Below are positions 49,026 to 56,594 of a stretch of 64,000 nt of DNA, piece by piece. The notes beneath the pieces were generated by a model that worked only from the letters and a program-made list of their open reading frames with translations, did no database searches and had not been told where the DNA came from. Position 1 is the first letter of the stretch. The number at the start of each line of letters is the position of its first letter. The translations under genes and the position numbers were made by a program. The stretch is from CAYRNY01 sp964425755 (GTDB taxonomy: Bacteria > Chloroflexota > Anaerolineae > Aggregatilineales > Aggregatilineaceae): positions 124,001-188,000 of the forward strand of contig CAYRNY010000009.1 in the NCBI GenBank assembly GCA_964425755.1, in the 5' to 3' direction.

Positions 49026-50429
49026 ATGCAATACCATATCTGGACATTAGGCTGTCAAATGAACGTCGCGGACTCGCAGTTGCTCGCGTCCGAGCTGGAA
49101 CGGCTGGGGCACAGCGCGGCCAGCGATCCCGCTGATGCCGATATTCTGGTGGTCAACACCTGCGTGGTGCGCCAGTCCGCCGAGGACAAAGCCTACGGGC
49201 GGCTGGGCGAACTGGCAAAAGTGAAGGCCGAACATCCCGGCAAGGTGGTCGGGTTGATGGGCTGCCTGGTCGGTGTGCGCGACCCGCTGCGGCTGCGCAA
49301 GAAGCTGCCGCAGGTGGACGTGTTCCTTCCGCCGAGCGACCCGCAACCGATGCTCGACTTCCTGAGCGACCGCAGCGCCGAAAACGAGATGCTGGCGCTC
49401 GAAGCCGAGGAGCGCACCCTGCGCGACCGGCTGCAGGACGAGGCGAGCGAAGCTGAGGGCGTGCTGATCCTGCCCGCGCACGAGCGCGGATCGCTGGTCA
49501 GCGCGCACGTGCCGGTGGTCTATGGCTGCTCGCACGCGTGCGCCTTCTGCATCATCCCGTTCCGGCGCGGGGTCGAGAAGTCGCGCCCGGTCGGGGAGAT
49601 CGTGGGGCACGTGCGCAGCCTGGCGCGGCAAGGCGTCAGGGAGGTGACGCTGCTCGGCCAGATCGTGGACCGTTACGGCATGGACATCCCCGACGGGCCG
49701 AACCTGGCGCAGTTGTTGCGCGTGGTGCACGAGGTCGCGCAAGAGGAAGATATCGCGCGCATCCGCTTCTTGACCAGCCATCCGAACTGGATGACCGACG
49801 AACTGCTGGATACGGTGGCCGAACTGCCGCGCGTGATGCCACAGATCGAGGTCCCGGTGCAGGCAGGCAACGACGAGGTGCTGGCGAACATGCGGCGCGG
49901 CTATACCGTGCAGCAGTACCGCGAGCTGGTCGCCAACATCCGCGCGCGGGTGCCGGACGTGGCGATCCACAACGATATCATCGTGGGTTTCCCCGGCGAG
50001 ACCGAAGCGCAGTTCATGGACACCTACAACCTGCTGGCGGAACTCAAGCTGGACAAGGTGCACCTGGCGCGTTACAGCCCGCGCCCGCACACGGTCAGCG
50101 CGCGCAAGATGGAAGACGACGTGCCGGAAGACGAGAAGAAGCGCCGCCATGCCATGCTCGAAGACTTGCAGGGCCAGATCAGCGCGGCGATCAACGCGCG
50201 GTTCCTGGGGCAGACGGTCGAGGTGCTGGTCGAGGATCAGCACAAGGGCAAATGGCGCGGGCGCACGCCGCAGAACAAGCTGGTGTTCTTCGAGGACGAG
50301 TCGCAGAACTGGCGCGGCAAGTTGGCGCGCGTCGAGATCACCTGGACCGGCCCCTGGAGCATGCAGGCCCGGCTGCCGGGGCGCGTCGAATCCGAGCGCA
50401 CGCCTTTGACGCTGAATGTAGCGGGCTAG
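49026..50429 (+). CDS. miaB: tRNA-2-methylthio-N6-isopentenyladenosine synthase (MiaB-type methylthiotransferase)
   Basis: 467 residues. UPF0004 N-terminal domain with three cluster-binding Cys (10, 46, 80), a radical-SAM domain with C168-x3-C172-x2-C175 (YGCSHACAFC) and a C-terminal TRAM domain (VEVLVEDQHKGKWRGRT). It adds a methylthio group to A37 of tRNAs. The usual GQNVNSYG of MiaB is GQIVDRYG here, so it is slightly divergent; RimO and MtaB relatives fit less well given the overall blocks (QAGNDEVLANMRRGYT). The acidic insert at about 125-155 is longer than typical. Confidence 0.88.
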   Translation: MQYHIWTLGCQMNVADSQLLASELERLGHSAASDPADADILVVNTCVVRQSAEDKAYGRLGELAKVKAEHPGKVVGLMGCLVGVRDPLRLRKKLPQVDVFLPPSDPQPMLDFLSDRSAENEMLALEAEERTLRDRLQDEASEAEGVLILPAHERGSLVSAHVPVVYGCSHACAFCIIPFRRGVEKSRPVGEIVGHVRSLARQGVREVTLLGQIVDRYGMDIPDGPNLAQLLRVVHEVAQEEDIARIRFLTSHPNWMTDELLDTVAELPRVMPQIEVPVQAGNDEVLANMRRGYTVQQYRELVANIRARVPDVAIHNDIIVGFPGETEAQFMDTYNLLAELKLDKVHLARYSPRPHTVSARKMEDDVPEDEKKRRHAMLEDLQGQISAAINARFLGQTVEVLVEDQHKGKWRGRTPQNKLVFFEDESQNWRGKLARVEITWTGPWSMQARLPGRVESERTPLTLNVAG

Positions 50430-50457
50430 TGCACCGCACAACCACAAAATCGTTCGC

Positions 50458-50498
50458 AAGGCCGGGGCGACTCACACGATGGGTCGCCCCGGCCTTTT
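50458..50498 (+). terminator. Intrinsic terminator of miaB
   Basis: A perfect 14-bp stem (50458-50471 with 50483-50496) runs into TTTT. Confidence 0.88.
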
Positions 50499-50601
50499 GG
50501 CCTTTCGCACGAGAATATTTTGCGCCGCGTACCGCTTGCGACTATCATGAAGATGCTATCAGCAGGCCAGCACCGCACGGGCGCAGGAGGAGAGCGCGGC
50601 G

Positions 50602-51618
50602 ATGGATAACAAGGACCGCAAATACGATGACAGCCGTATGACGCTCGGCATTGACCTGGGCGGCACGAAGATTCTCGCGGCTGTGGTCGACCAGGAAGGA
50701 CACATCCTGGGCACGGCGAAGAAGAAGACCAGGGGCGAGCGCGGTGTTGACGAGGTGATCGAGCGCATCGCCAGGACCGCGCTGAAGGCCGTCGACGAGG
50801 CGCATCTCGACATGCGCGCGATCCAGGCGGTTGGTATCGGCGCGCCGGGCGTCGCGGATCACAACACCGGGGTGGTGGAGTTCGCCCCGAACCTGCCGGA
50901 CTGGACCAACATCCCGCTCGGCACGCGCCTGCAGCAACTGCTCGACGTGCCGGTGTTTGTGGAAAACGACGTCAACGCCGGGACGTTTGGCGAGGCCGTC
51001 GTCGGGGCCGGGCGCGGTTACAGCTCGGTTGTCGGCGTGTTCCCCGGCACGGGGATCGGCGGCGGGATCGTGCTGGATGGCCGGCTGTGGCGCGGGGCGC
51101 GGAATGCCGCTGCCGAACTCGGGCACATGGTCACGCTGATCGACGGGCCGCTGTGCGGCTGCGGGCGGCGCGGCTGCATCGAGGCGTTGGCGTCGCGCAC
51201 CGCGATCGAGCGCGACATCTGGGGCGAGATTCGCGGCGGGCGCGAGAGCATCATCACCGGGCTGGTGGGCGAAGGCGAGGGGGTCCGCAGCGGCGTGCTG
51301 CGGGAGGCGCTCGACGCCGGCGACCCGGTGGTCGTGGACGTGATGCAGCGCGCGTCGTACCACCTGGGGGTGTTCAACGCCGCGCTGGTCAACGCGCTGG
51401 ACCCGGAATGCATTATCTACGGCGGGGGATTGATCGAAGCGTGCGCCGATATCATGCTGCCGATCATCCGCGAGACGACTTACCGCTACCTGATCCGCCC
51501 CGTCGCGCCGGACCAACTGCCGATCCTTGAGGCAGCCCTGGGCGACAACGCCAACCTCATTGGGGCCGCGATGCTGGCGCAGGCCAACCTGCGCGACCGC
51601 GCGGCGGCGCGGGCCTGA
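50602..51618 (+). CDS. ROK-family sugar kinase (glucokinase)
   Basis: 338 residues from the ATG at 50602 behind AGGAGGAG. The N-terminal ATP loop GIDLGGTK (about 16-23), the sugar-binding ENDVNAGTFGE, GTGIGGGIV, AELGHM with its His, and the zinc motif CGCGRRGCIEA are all present, so it is an active ROK kinase and not a repressor (no DNA-binding domain). Glucose is the likely substrate; N-acetylmannosamine or allose is possible. It makes glucose-6-phosphate for the neighbouring trehalose-phosphate synthase. Confidence 0.93.
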   Translation: MDNKDRKYDDSRMTLGIDLGGTKILAAVVDQEGHILGTAKKKTRGERGVDEVIERIARTALKAVDEAHLDMRAIQAVGIGAPGVADHNTGVVEFAPNLPDWTNIPLGTRLQQLLDVPVFVENDVNAGTFGEAVVGAGRGYSSVVGVFPGTGIGGGIVLDGRLWRGARNAAAELGHMVTLIDGPLCGCGRRGCIEALASRTAIERDIWGEIRGGRESIITGLVGEGEGVRSGVLREALDAGDPVVVDVMQRASYHLGVFNAALVNALDPECIIYGGGLIEACADIMLPIIRETTYRYLIRPVAPDQLPILEAALGDNANLIGAAMLAQANLRDRAAARA

Positions 51619-51669
51619 AAAACGCCTCCGCACCTTGTCGTAGTACCGTGATCCTGTTGGTTGAAATGT

Positions 51670-51675
51670 TATAAT
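51670..51675 (+). promoter_or_regulatory. -10 element of the otsA gene
   Basis: A perfect TATAAT 80 bases before the ATG; no good -35 at normal spacing. Confidence 0.4.
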
Positions 51676-51755
51676 AAGAGTCGGCACTAACGGCCCGGCG
51701 TCTTCCGGGCTGTCATCCTGTCGTGCGCTCATTCAACCAAGGAGGAAATGAACTC

Positions 51756-53282
51756 ATGGCTCAAAATGAAGACGCGGTCGCCGATTTGTTAGCGTCCCGC
51801 GATGGCGAACAGCCGTTGATCGTGATCGCGTCCAATCGCGGCCCGTACGCCTTCAAGTTCGACGACAACGGCGAGCTGACCTACCAGCGCGGCAGCGGGG
51901 GCCTGGTCACAGCCCTGGGCGCGCTCGCCGAACGCCACGAAGTGCTGTGGGTTGCGGCGGCCTTGAGCAAAGCCGACCAGAAGTGGATCGAGCAGCACGG
52001 GGATCAGGCCACCGATGTTGACGGCGTGTTGCTGCGCCTGGTGGAGATCAAGCGCCGCGCCTACGACCAGTATTACAACGAGATCGCCAACCCGCTGTTG
52101 TGGTTCATCCAACACCAGTTGTGGGACATCCCGCGCACGCCCAGCATCACGCGGTCCACGTGGCGCGCCTGGGAAAAGGGTTACGTCGCGGTCAACCGGC
52201 AGTTCGCCGATGTGATCGCGGAAACGGTCAAAGGCTCCAAGCGCCCGGTGCTGATCTTCCCGCAGGACTATCACCTCTACCTTGTGCCGCACTTCCTGCG
52301 CGAGAAGCTGGGCGACCGGGTGCAGATCCAGCCCTTTGTGCACATCCCCTGGCCGGGGCCGGACGCGTGGCGCATCCTGCCGGAAGAGATGCGCACGATG
52401 CTGCTTAAAAGCATGCTGGCCTCTGACCGGGTCGGGTTCCAGACCGAGCGCGACGCGTTCAACTTCGTGCAGTGCTGCCGCTTCTTCCTGCCGGACGCGC
52501 ACTCGCACGGCGCGCGCGACGCGATCTACTACAAGGGGCGCAAAATCGGCGCGCACGCTTACCCGATATCGGTCGACGTGGAGAAACTGCACACGCTGGT
52601 GAACGAGCCGCAGATGTCGCTGGTCAAGCAGCAGCTCTTCAACCTGATCGGCGACCGCAAGCTGATCCTGCGCGTGGATCGCATCGAGCCGAGCAAGAAC
52701 ATCCTGCGCGGCCTGGAAGCCTTCCGCGCGCTGCTGGAGCGCTACCCGCGCCATCGCGGGAAGGTGCAGATGCTGGCGTTGCTGGTGCCCTCGCGGATGG
52801 AAGTCGAGCAGTACCAGGATTACCTGCGGCAGATCATGGCCGAAGGCGGCATGATCAACGCGGCATTCAGCGACCAGTACTGGGAACCGGTGCGGATTCT
52901 GGTCGGCGAGAACTACCCGCGCGCGCTGGCAGCGATGGAGCTGTACGACGTGCTGCTGGTGAACCCGATCGCGGACGGGATGAACCTGGTGGCGAAAGAG
53001 GGCGCGCTCGTCAACCAGCGCGACGGCGTGATCCTGCTCAGCGAGCACGCAGGGGCATATTACGACCTGGGCGAGCATGCCCTGACCGTCTCGCCGTTTG
53101 ATATCGAAGGCACGGCGGAAGCGATGCACCGCGCGCTGACGATGAACGGTGACGAACGTCGCCGCCGCGCCGCCGCGCTGCGCCGCAAGGTGATGAACGC
53201 GGACGTGCGCTCGTGGTTTTACGACCAGGTTCAGGATGCCCTGTCCGCGATGGAAAACGACGAGGAAACGGGCGAAGCCTAG
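51756..53282 (+). CDS. otsA: Trehalose-6-phosphate synthase-like glycosyltransferase (GT20)
   Basis: 508 residues from the ATG at 51756 behind GGAGGAAA. GT-B enzyme of family GT20: SNRGPY near residue 25 (usually SNRLP), the QDYHLYLVPHFLR acceptor region, HIPWPGPDAWRILP, and the donor block NPIADGMNLVAKEG. The ring motif is RVDRIEPSKN where E. coli OtsA has R-L-D-Y-x-K-G; this variant is shared by some bacterial OtsA and by pseudoglycosyltransferases such as VldE. With otsB next to it, trehalose-6-phosphate from glucose-6-phosphate and a nucleotide glucose is the most likely product. Confidence 0.88.
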   Translation: MAQNEDAVADLLASRDGEQPLIVIASNRGPYAFKFDDNGELTYQRGSGGLVTALGALAERHEVLWVAAALSKADQKWIEQHGDQATDVDGVLLRLVEIKRRAYDQYYNEIANPLLWFIQHQLWDIPRTPSITRSTWRAWEKGYVAVNRQFADVIAETVKGSKRPVLIFPQDYHLYLVPHFLREKLGDRVQIQPFVHIPWPGPDAWRILPEEMRTMLLKSMLASDRVGFQTERDAFNFVQCCRFFLPDAHSHGARDAIYYKGRKIGAHAYPISVDVEKLHTLVNEPQMSLVKQQLFNLIGDRKLILRVDRIEPSKNILRGLEAFRALLERYPRHRGKVQMLALLVPSRMEVEQYQDYLRQIMAEGGMINAAFSDQYWEPVRILVGENYPRALAAMELYDVLLVNPIADGMNLVAKEGALVNQRDGVILLSEHAGAYYDLGEHALTVSPFDIEGTAEAMHRALTMNGDERRRRAAALRRKVMNADVRSWFYDQVQDALSAMENDEETGEA

Positions 53283-53346
53283 CGCAGCGGCATTGCGCTG
53301 TGCGCCGTTCGCCCGGCGCTGGAACGCACCGGGCTAACCACCCGCC

Positions 53347-53363
53347 GGACCGCGAACCGGCCC
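53347..53363 (+). repeat. Interspersed intergenic repeat, copy D (core only)
   Basis: GGACCGCGAACCGGCCC differs from the 17-base core of copies A and B at one position. It lies between the convergent otsA and otsB genes; the other repeat blocks are absent. Confidence 0.5.
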
Positions 53364-53470
53364 TCGATCGGCGGCGATCCGGGAGTGGGGCAGGTGTGGC
53401 GTTTGGTGGTGTGCTGGGGCAATTTGCGAACGTCCCGTATGGTGATCGTCCTCAGGACATCCTCACACGC

Positions 53471-54271
53471 TCAGCCTGCCGTTGCCGCTCGCAGCCAGGC
53501 GAAGAACTGCTCGACATCGTCCACGCCGGACACGAGCACGTCGGCAGCGTCGCGCACGGGCTGCGGGGTTTCGTCGCCCACAACACCGACTGCCAGCGCG
53601 TAACACGTCCCGGCGTCGCGCAGGTCGCGCGCGGCGCGTAGCGCGTCGACGTCGGTCGTGTCGTCGCCGATGTAGATCGCCGCGTCGAGGTTGTGGCGCG
53701 TGACCAGCTCGCGGAACGCGGTGCCCTTGTTGATCGCGACCGGCGGGCGCAGCTCAAAGATCATGCGCCCTGCAAACAGCTTCAGGTTATTGGCCCCGGC
53801 GATCTGCCGTAGCACCGGCGTGAGCGTGCCTTCCATCGCGGCGGGGCTGGCGGTCTGGCGGAAGTGTACCGAGAGCGTCGCGCCCTTGTCTTCGACGATC
53901 ATGCCGGGCACGATGTGCGGCTCGATCGCCTTGGCGGCGGCTTCCAGCGCGGGGCGGTAGCTGGCGGCCTGCGGCGCGATCTGCACCTGCCCGTCGGCCA
54001 GCCATTCCAGGCCGTGATTGCCAACGTAGTGCAGGCCGGGCACGTCCACCATGCGGTTGACGTCACCGGCAGCGCGACCCGACACCACCGCCACCAGCGC
54101 GAGCTGCTCATGCAGTTGGCGCAGCAGGTCACGGTTGCGCGGGGTTACGGTGGCGGCGTCCGGTTGGCTCACGATGTGGCTGACGGTCCCGTCCACGTCG
54201 GTGACCAGCCCCAGCCGGTCGGCATCCAGCAGGGGGGCGAGCAGGGTGTCCTTGGCAGATGTCCAGTGCAT
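53471..54271 (-). CDS. otsB: Trehalose-6-phosphate phosphatase
   Basis: 266 residues from the ATG at 54271, AAGGA upstream. HAD fold with nucleophile motif DVDGTVS (Asp25, Asp27), motif II VVSGR, the cap signature NHGLEW and SVHFRQ typical of OtsB, and motif IV GDDTTDVDALR. It removes phosphate from trehalose-6-phosphate. It is convergent with otsA, so the two must be expressed from separate promoters. Confidence 0.93.
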   Translation of the reverse strand: MHWTSAKDTLLAPLLDADRLGLVTDVDGTVSHIVSQPDAATVTPRNRDLLRQLHEQLALVAVVSGRAAGDVNRMVDVPGLHYVGNHGLEWLADGQVQIAPQAASYRPALEAAAKAIEPHIVPGMIVEDKGATLSVHFRQTASPAAMEGTLTPVLRQIAGANNLKLFAGRMIFELRPPVAINKGTAFRELVTRHNLDAAIYIGDDTTDVDALRAARDLRDAGTCYALAVGVVGDETPQPVRDAADVLVSGVDDVEQFFAWLRAATAG

Positions 54272-54732
54272 TGGTGGTCCTTCATCCTGGGTTATGCGTG
54301 CGGGTGTTCGGTATGCACTATCATAACCAGAATGGCGCGCTAACTCCACATTGCAGCCGGGGATTGTGCAAGTAAACGCACGCTGAAGGGGCTGCAAAAC
54401 GCGTGCGCTACGGTGCGCATCCCGGCGCTGTAGCGGATGGTTCGGCACACGCTGGCGGCCAGTTATCGACCTCATCGCCGGTTCGCTTCGCTCAACTTCC
54501 TCTCTCCATTCAACATTCAAAATGGAGAAGGGGCCAGGGGATGAGACTCTGAGCGAAAAAGCGCACAAGCAAGATTTTGGAACCATCCGCGCCTGGGTGG
54601 GCCGTGTTGGAGAACGTCAGGCGTTTGATGCAATCGCCCTGCACCCGCCCCGGAAGCGCAGAAAAAAACGGCGTGTTCGTTTATACTCGTAGGTAACTGA
54701 ACCGGGGCTGTGGTACACAAGGAGGTCACGTT
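54272..54732. other. Divergent region between otsB and the PfkB-like gene
   Basis: About 460 bases. A TATACT at 54682-54687 may be the -10 of the rightward gene. No frame or stable hairpin was supported. Confidence 0.45.
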
Positions 54733-55743
54733 ATGACCGAACAGCAGCAAAGGACCCCCCCGAAGGTGATTACCGTCACGATGAATCCGACCCTGGACCG
54801 CACGATGACGACGCATTTCTTCGCGCCAGGCTATCACAACCACGTCACCGAACCGTCGCGCCTGGACCCGGCAGGGCGTGGCGTGAACATCTCGCGGGCG
54901 CTGTTTGGGTTGAATGTTCCGACGCACGCGATCATCATGCTGGGGCGCGACGCGAACGGGCGCGCATACGAGGATTTGCTCGCGCAGGAGCAGTATCCCA
55001 AGACGATCTTGCACCACGCGGGGCACACGCGTAGCAACCTGGTGATCGTGGACACCGGGCACAACAATGAGACGGTGATCTTCGATCACGGATCGACGGT
55101 CACTAAAGACGAGCAGCGCGCGCTGCGCAGCGCCATGACCAGCCTGATCAACCGGGGCGATACGGTCGTGTTCGCCGGCAGCCTGCCGGACAACGTGCAC
55201 CGCGACACCTACGCCGTGCTGACCAGCCTGGTGCAGACGGCGGGCGCGGCGGTGGCGATCAACGCGGGCGGCGGGGAAGTGCTCGAACGCTCGTTGCAGG
55301 CCAAGCCGGTGCTCGTCTACCTGGACCAGCAGCAGATGGAAGGGCTGTTTAACTACCCGGTGCGCTCCGACGAAGAGGTGATCTACACCGCGAGCCAGAT
55401 CCGGGCGCGCGGGGTGCGGCGGGTGCTGGTCGGCATGAGCCACCAGCAGCGCGCGTATCTCGTGACCGGTGAGGGCGTCTGGCGCGCGGACTGGCCGGAA
55501 GTGTCCGGCACGCATAGTGGCGGCGTGGAAGCGCTGATCGCGGGCTACCTGGCCGGGCGGATCAAGGGGCGCTCGTTCGGCCACGCGCTGCGCCTCGGCG
55601 CGCTCATGGCGGCGTACACGGTCGCGCACGTCGGGCAGCAGTTCGGCACGATCGAGGACCTGGAAGAGCACCTCGAAGAGGCGACCGCGGTCCCGTGTGA
55701 CGTGTTCGATGAATCGGCGCAGGCGCTGCTCGACGGGCCGTGA
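54733..55743 (+). CDS. PfkB-family (1-phosphofructokinase-like) protein with altered active-site motif
   Basis: 336 residues from the ATG at 54733 behind AAGGAGG. TMNPTLDRT and DPAGRGVNISRALFGL match the N-terminal sugar-phosphate block of FruK/LacC-type kinases (normally GGKGINVA). The middle contains VVFAGSLPDNV. The ATP-site motif near the C-terminus, normally GAGD with the catalytic Asp, reads HSGGVEALIAG, so Glu replaces Asp at the aligned position and the glycines are shifted. It may be weakly active, use another mechanism, or have become a binding protein. Confidence 0.8.
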   Translation: MTEQQQRTPPKVITVTMNPTLDRTMTTHFFAPGYHNHVTEPSRLDPAGRGVNISRALFGLNVPTHAIIMLGRDANGRAYEDLLAQEQYPKTILHHAGHTRSNLVIVDTGHNNETVIFDHGSTVTKDEQRALRSAMTSLINRGDTVVFAGSLPDNVHRDTYAVLTSLVQTAGAAVAINAGGGEVLERSLQAKPVLVYLDQQQMEGLFNYPVRSDEEVIYTASQIRARGVRRVLVGMSHQQRAYLVTGEGVWRADWPEVSGTHSGGVEALIAGYLAGRIKGRSFGHALRLGALMAAYTVAHVGQQFGTIEDLEEHLEEATAVPCDVFDESAQALLDGP

Positions 55744-55796
55744 GGACCGGCCCGCCGGCACACGCATCAGGATGCACACGTAGTGAGGGAACGCTA

Positions 55797-56501
55797 ATGT
55801 TAGATGTGATCGCTTTCGACGCTGACGATACGCTGTGGCACAACGAAAGCCTGTACCAGGACATCGAGGCGCGCTTCATCGCGTTGATGGCTCCTTATGC
55901 GCCCAATGACGGCGTGCAGGCCGCGCTGCACGAGCGCGATATCCGCAACATCCCGCACTTTGGTTACGGGATCAAGGCGTTTGCGCTGTCGATGATCGAG
56001 GTCGCGGTTGAGGTTTCCGGTGGGGCGGTGACCGGGCACGAGATCGCGCAGATCGTCGGCTTCGCGCACGAGATGCGCAGCACCCCGGTGGAACTGCTGC
56101 CGCACGTCGCCGAGGTCGTGCCGCAGGTGGCGCGTTCACACCCCGTGATCGTGATCACCAAGGGCGACCTGCTCGACCAGCAGGCGAAGGTGGCGCGGTC
56201 CGGGCTGGCGCAGCACTTCGACGCGGTGCACGTCGTCAGCGAGAAGACGCCCGACGTGTACGCGGATATCTTTGCCGGGCACGGGTACGCGCCGCAGCGT
56301 GTCGTGATGGTCGGCAACTCGCTGAAATCCGACGTGCTGCCGGTGGTCGAACTCGGCGGGCACGGCGTGTATATCCCGTACCACACCACCTGGGCGCATG
56401 AGATCGTGCCGGATGAGGTCAAACAACAGGCGGATTTCCATGCCTTAGATCACATGGGGCAGTTGCCGGACCTGCTGCGGACGTTAGAATCGGGGCGCTA
56501 G
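55797..56501 (+). CDS. HAD-family hydrolase
   Basis: 234 residues from the ATG at 55797, GAGGGAA upstream; follows the PfkB-like gene by 53 bases, likely in one operon. Motif I FDADDTLW (Asp8, Asp10), motif II VITKGD, motif III Lys in EKTPDVY, motif IV GNSLKSDVLP. The helical cap after motif I marks a phosphoglycolate-phosphatase-like C1 cap. It probably dephosphorylates a small metabolite, perhaps a sugar phosphate given its neighbours. Confidence 0.9.
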   Translation: MLDVIAFDADDTLWHNESLYQDIEARFIALMAPYAPNDGVQAALHERDIRNIPHFGYGIKAFALSMIEVAVEVSGGAVTGHEIAQIVGFAHEMRSTPVELLPHVAEVVPQVARSHPVIVITKGDLLDQQAKVARSGLAQHFDAVHVVSEKTPDVYADIFAGHGYAPQRVVMVGNSLKSDVLPVVELGGHGVYIPYHTTWAHEIVPDEVKQQADFHALDHMGQLPDLLRTLESGR

Positions 56502-56594
56502 CCACGCGCGCCGCCGGGCGCGCAGTGTAGCGCTGAAACCCCCTCGTGATCACGGTCGCCGCCGGTGGTGGCCGCTAGCTGTAAGGAGCATGGC

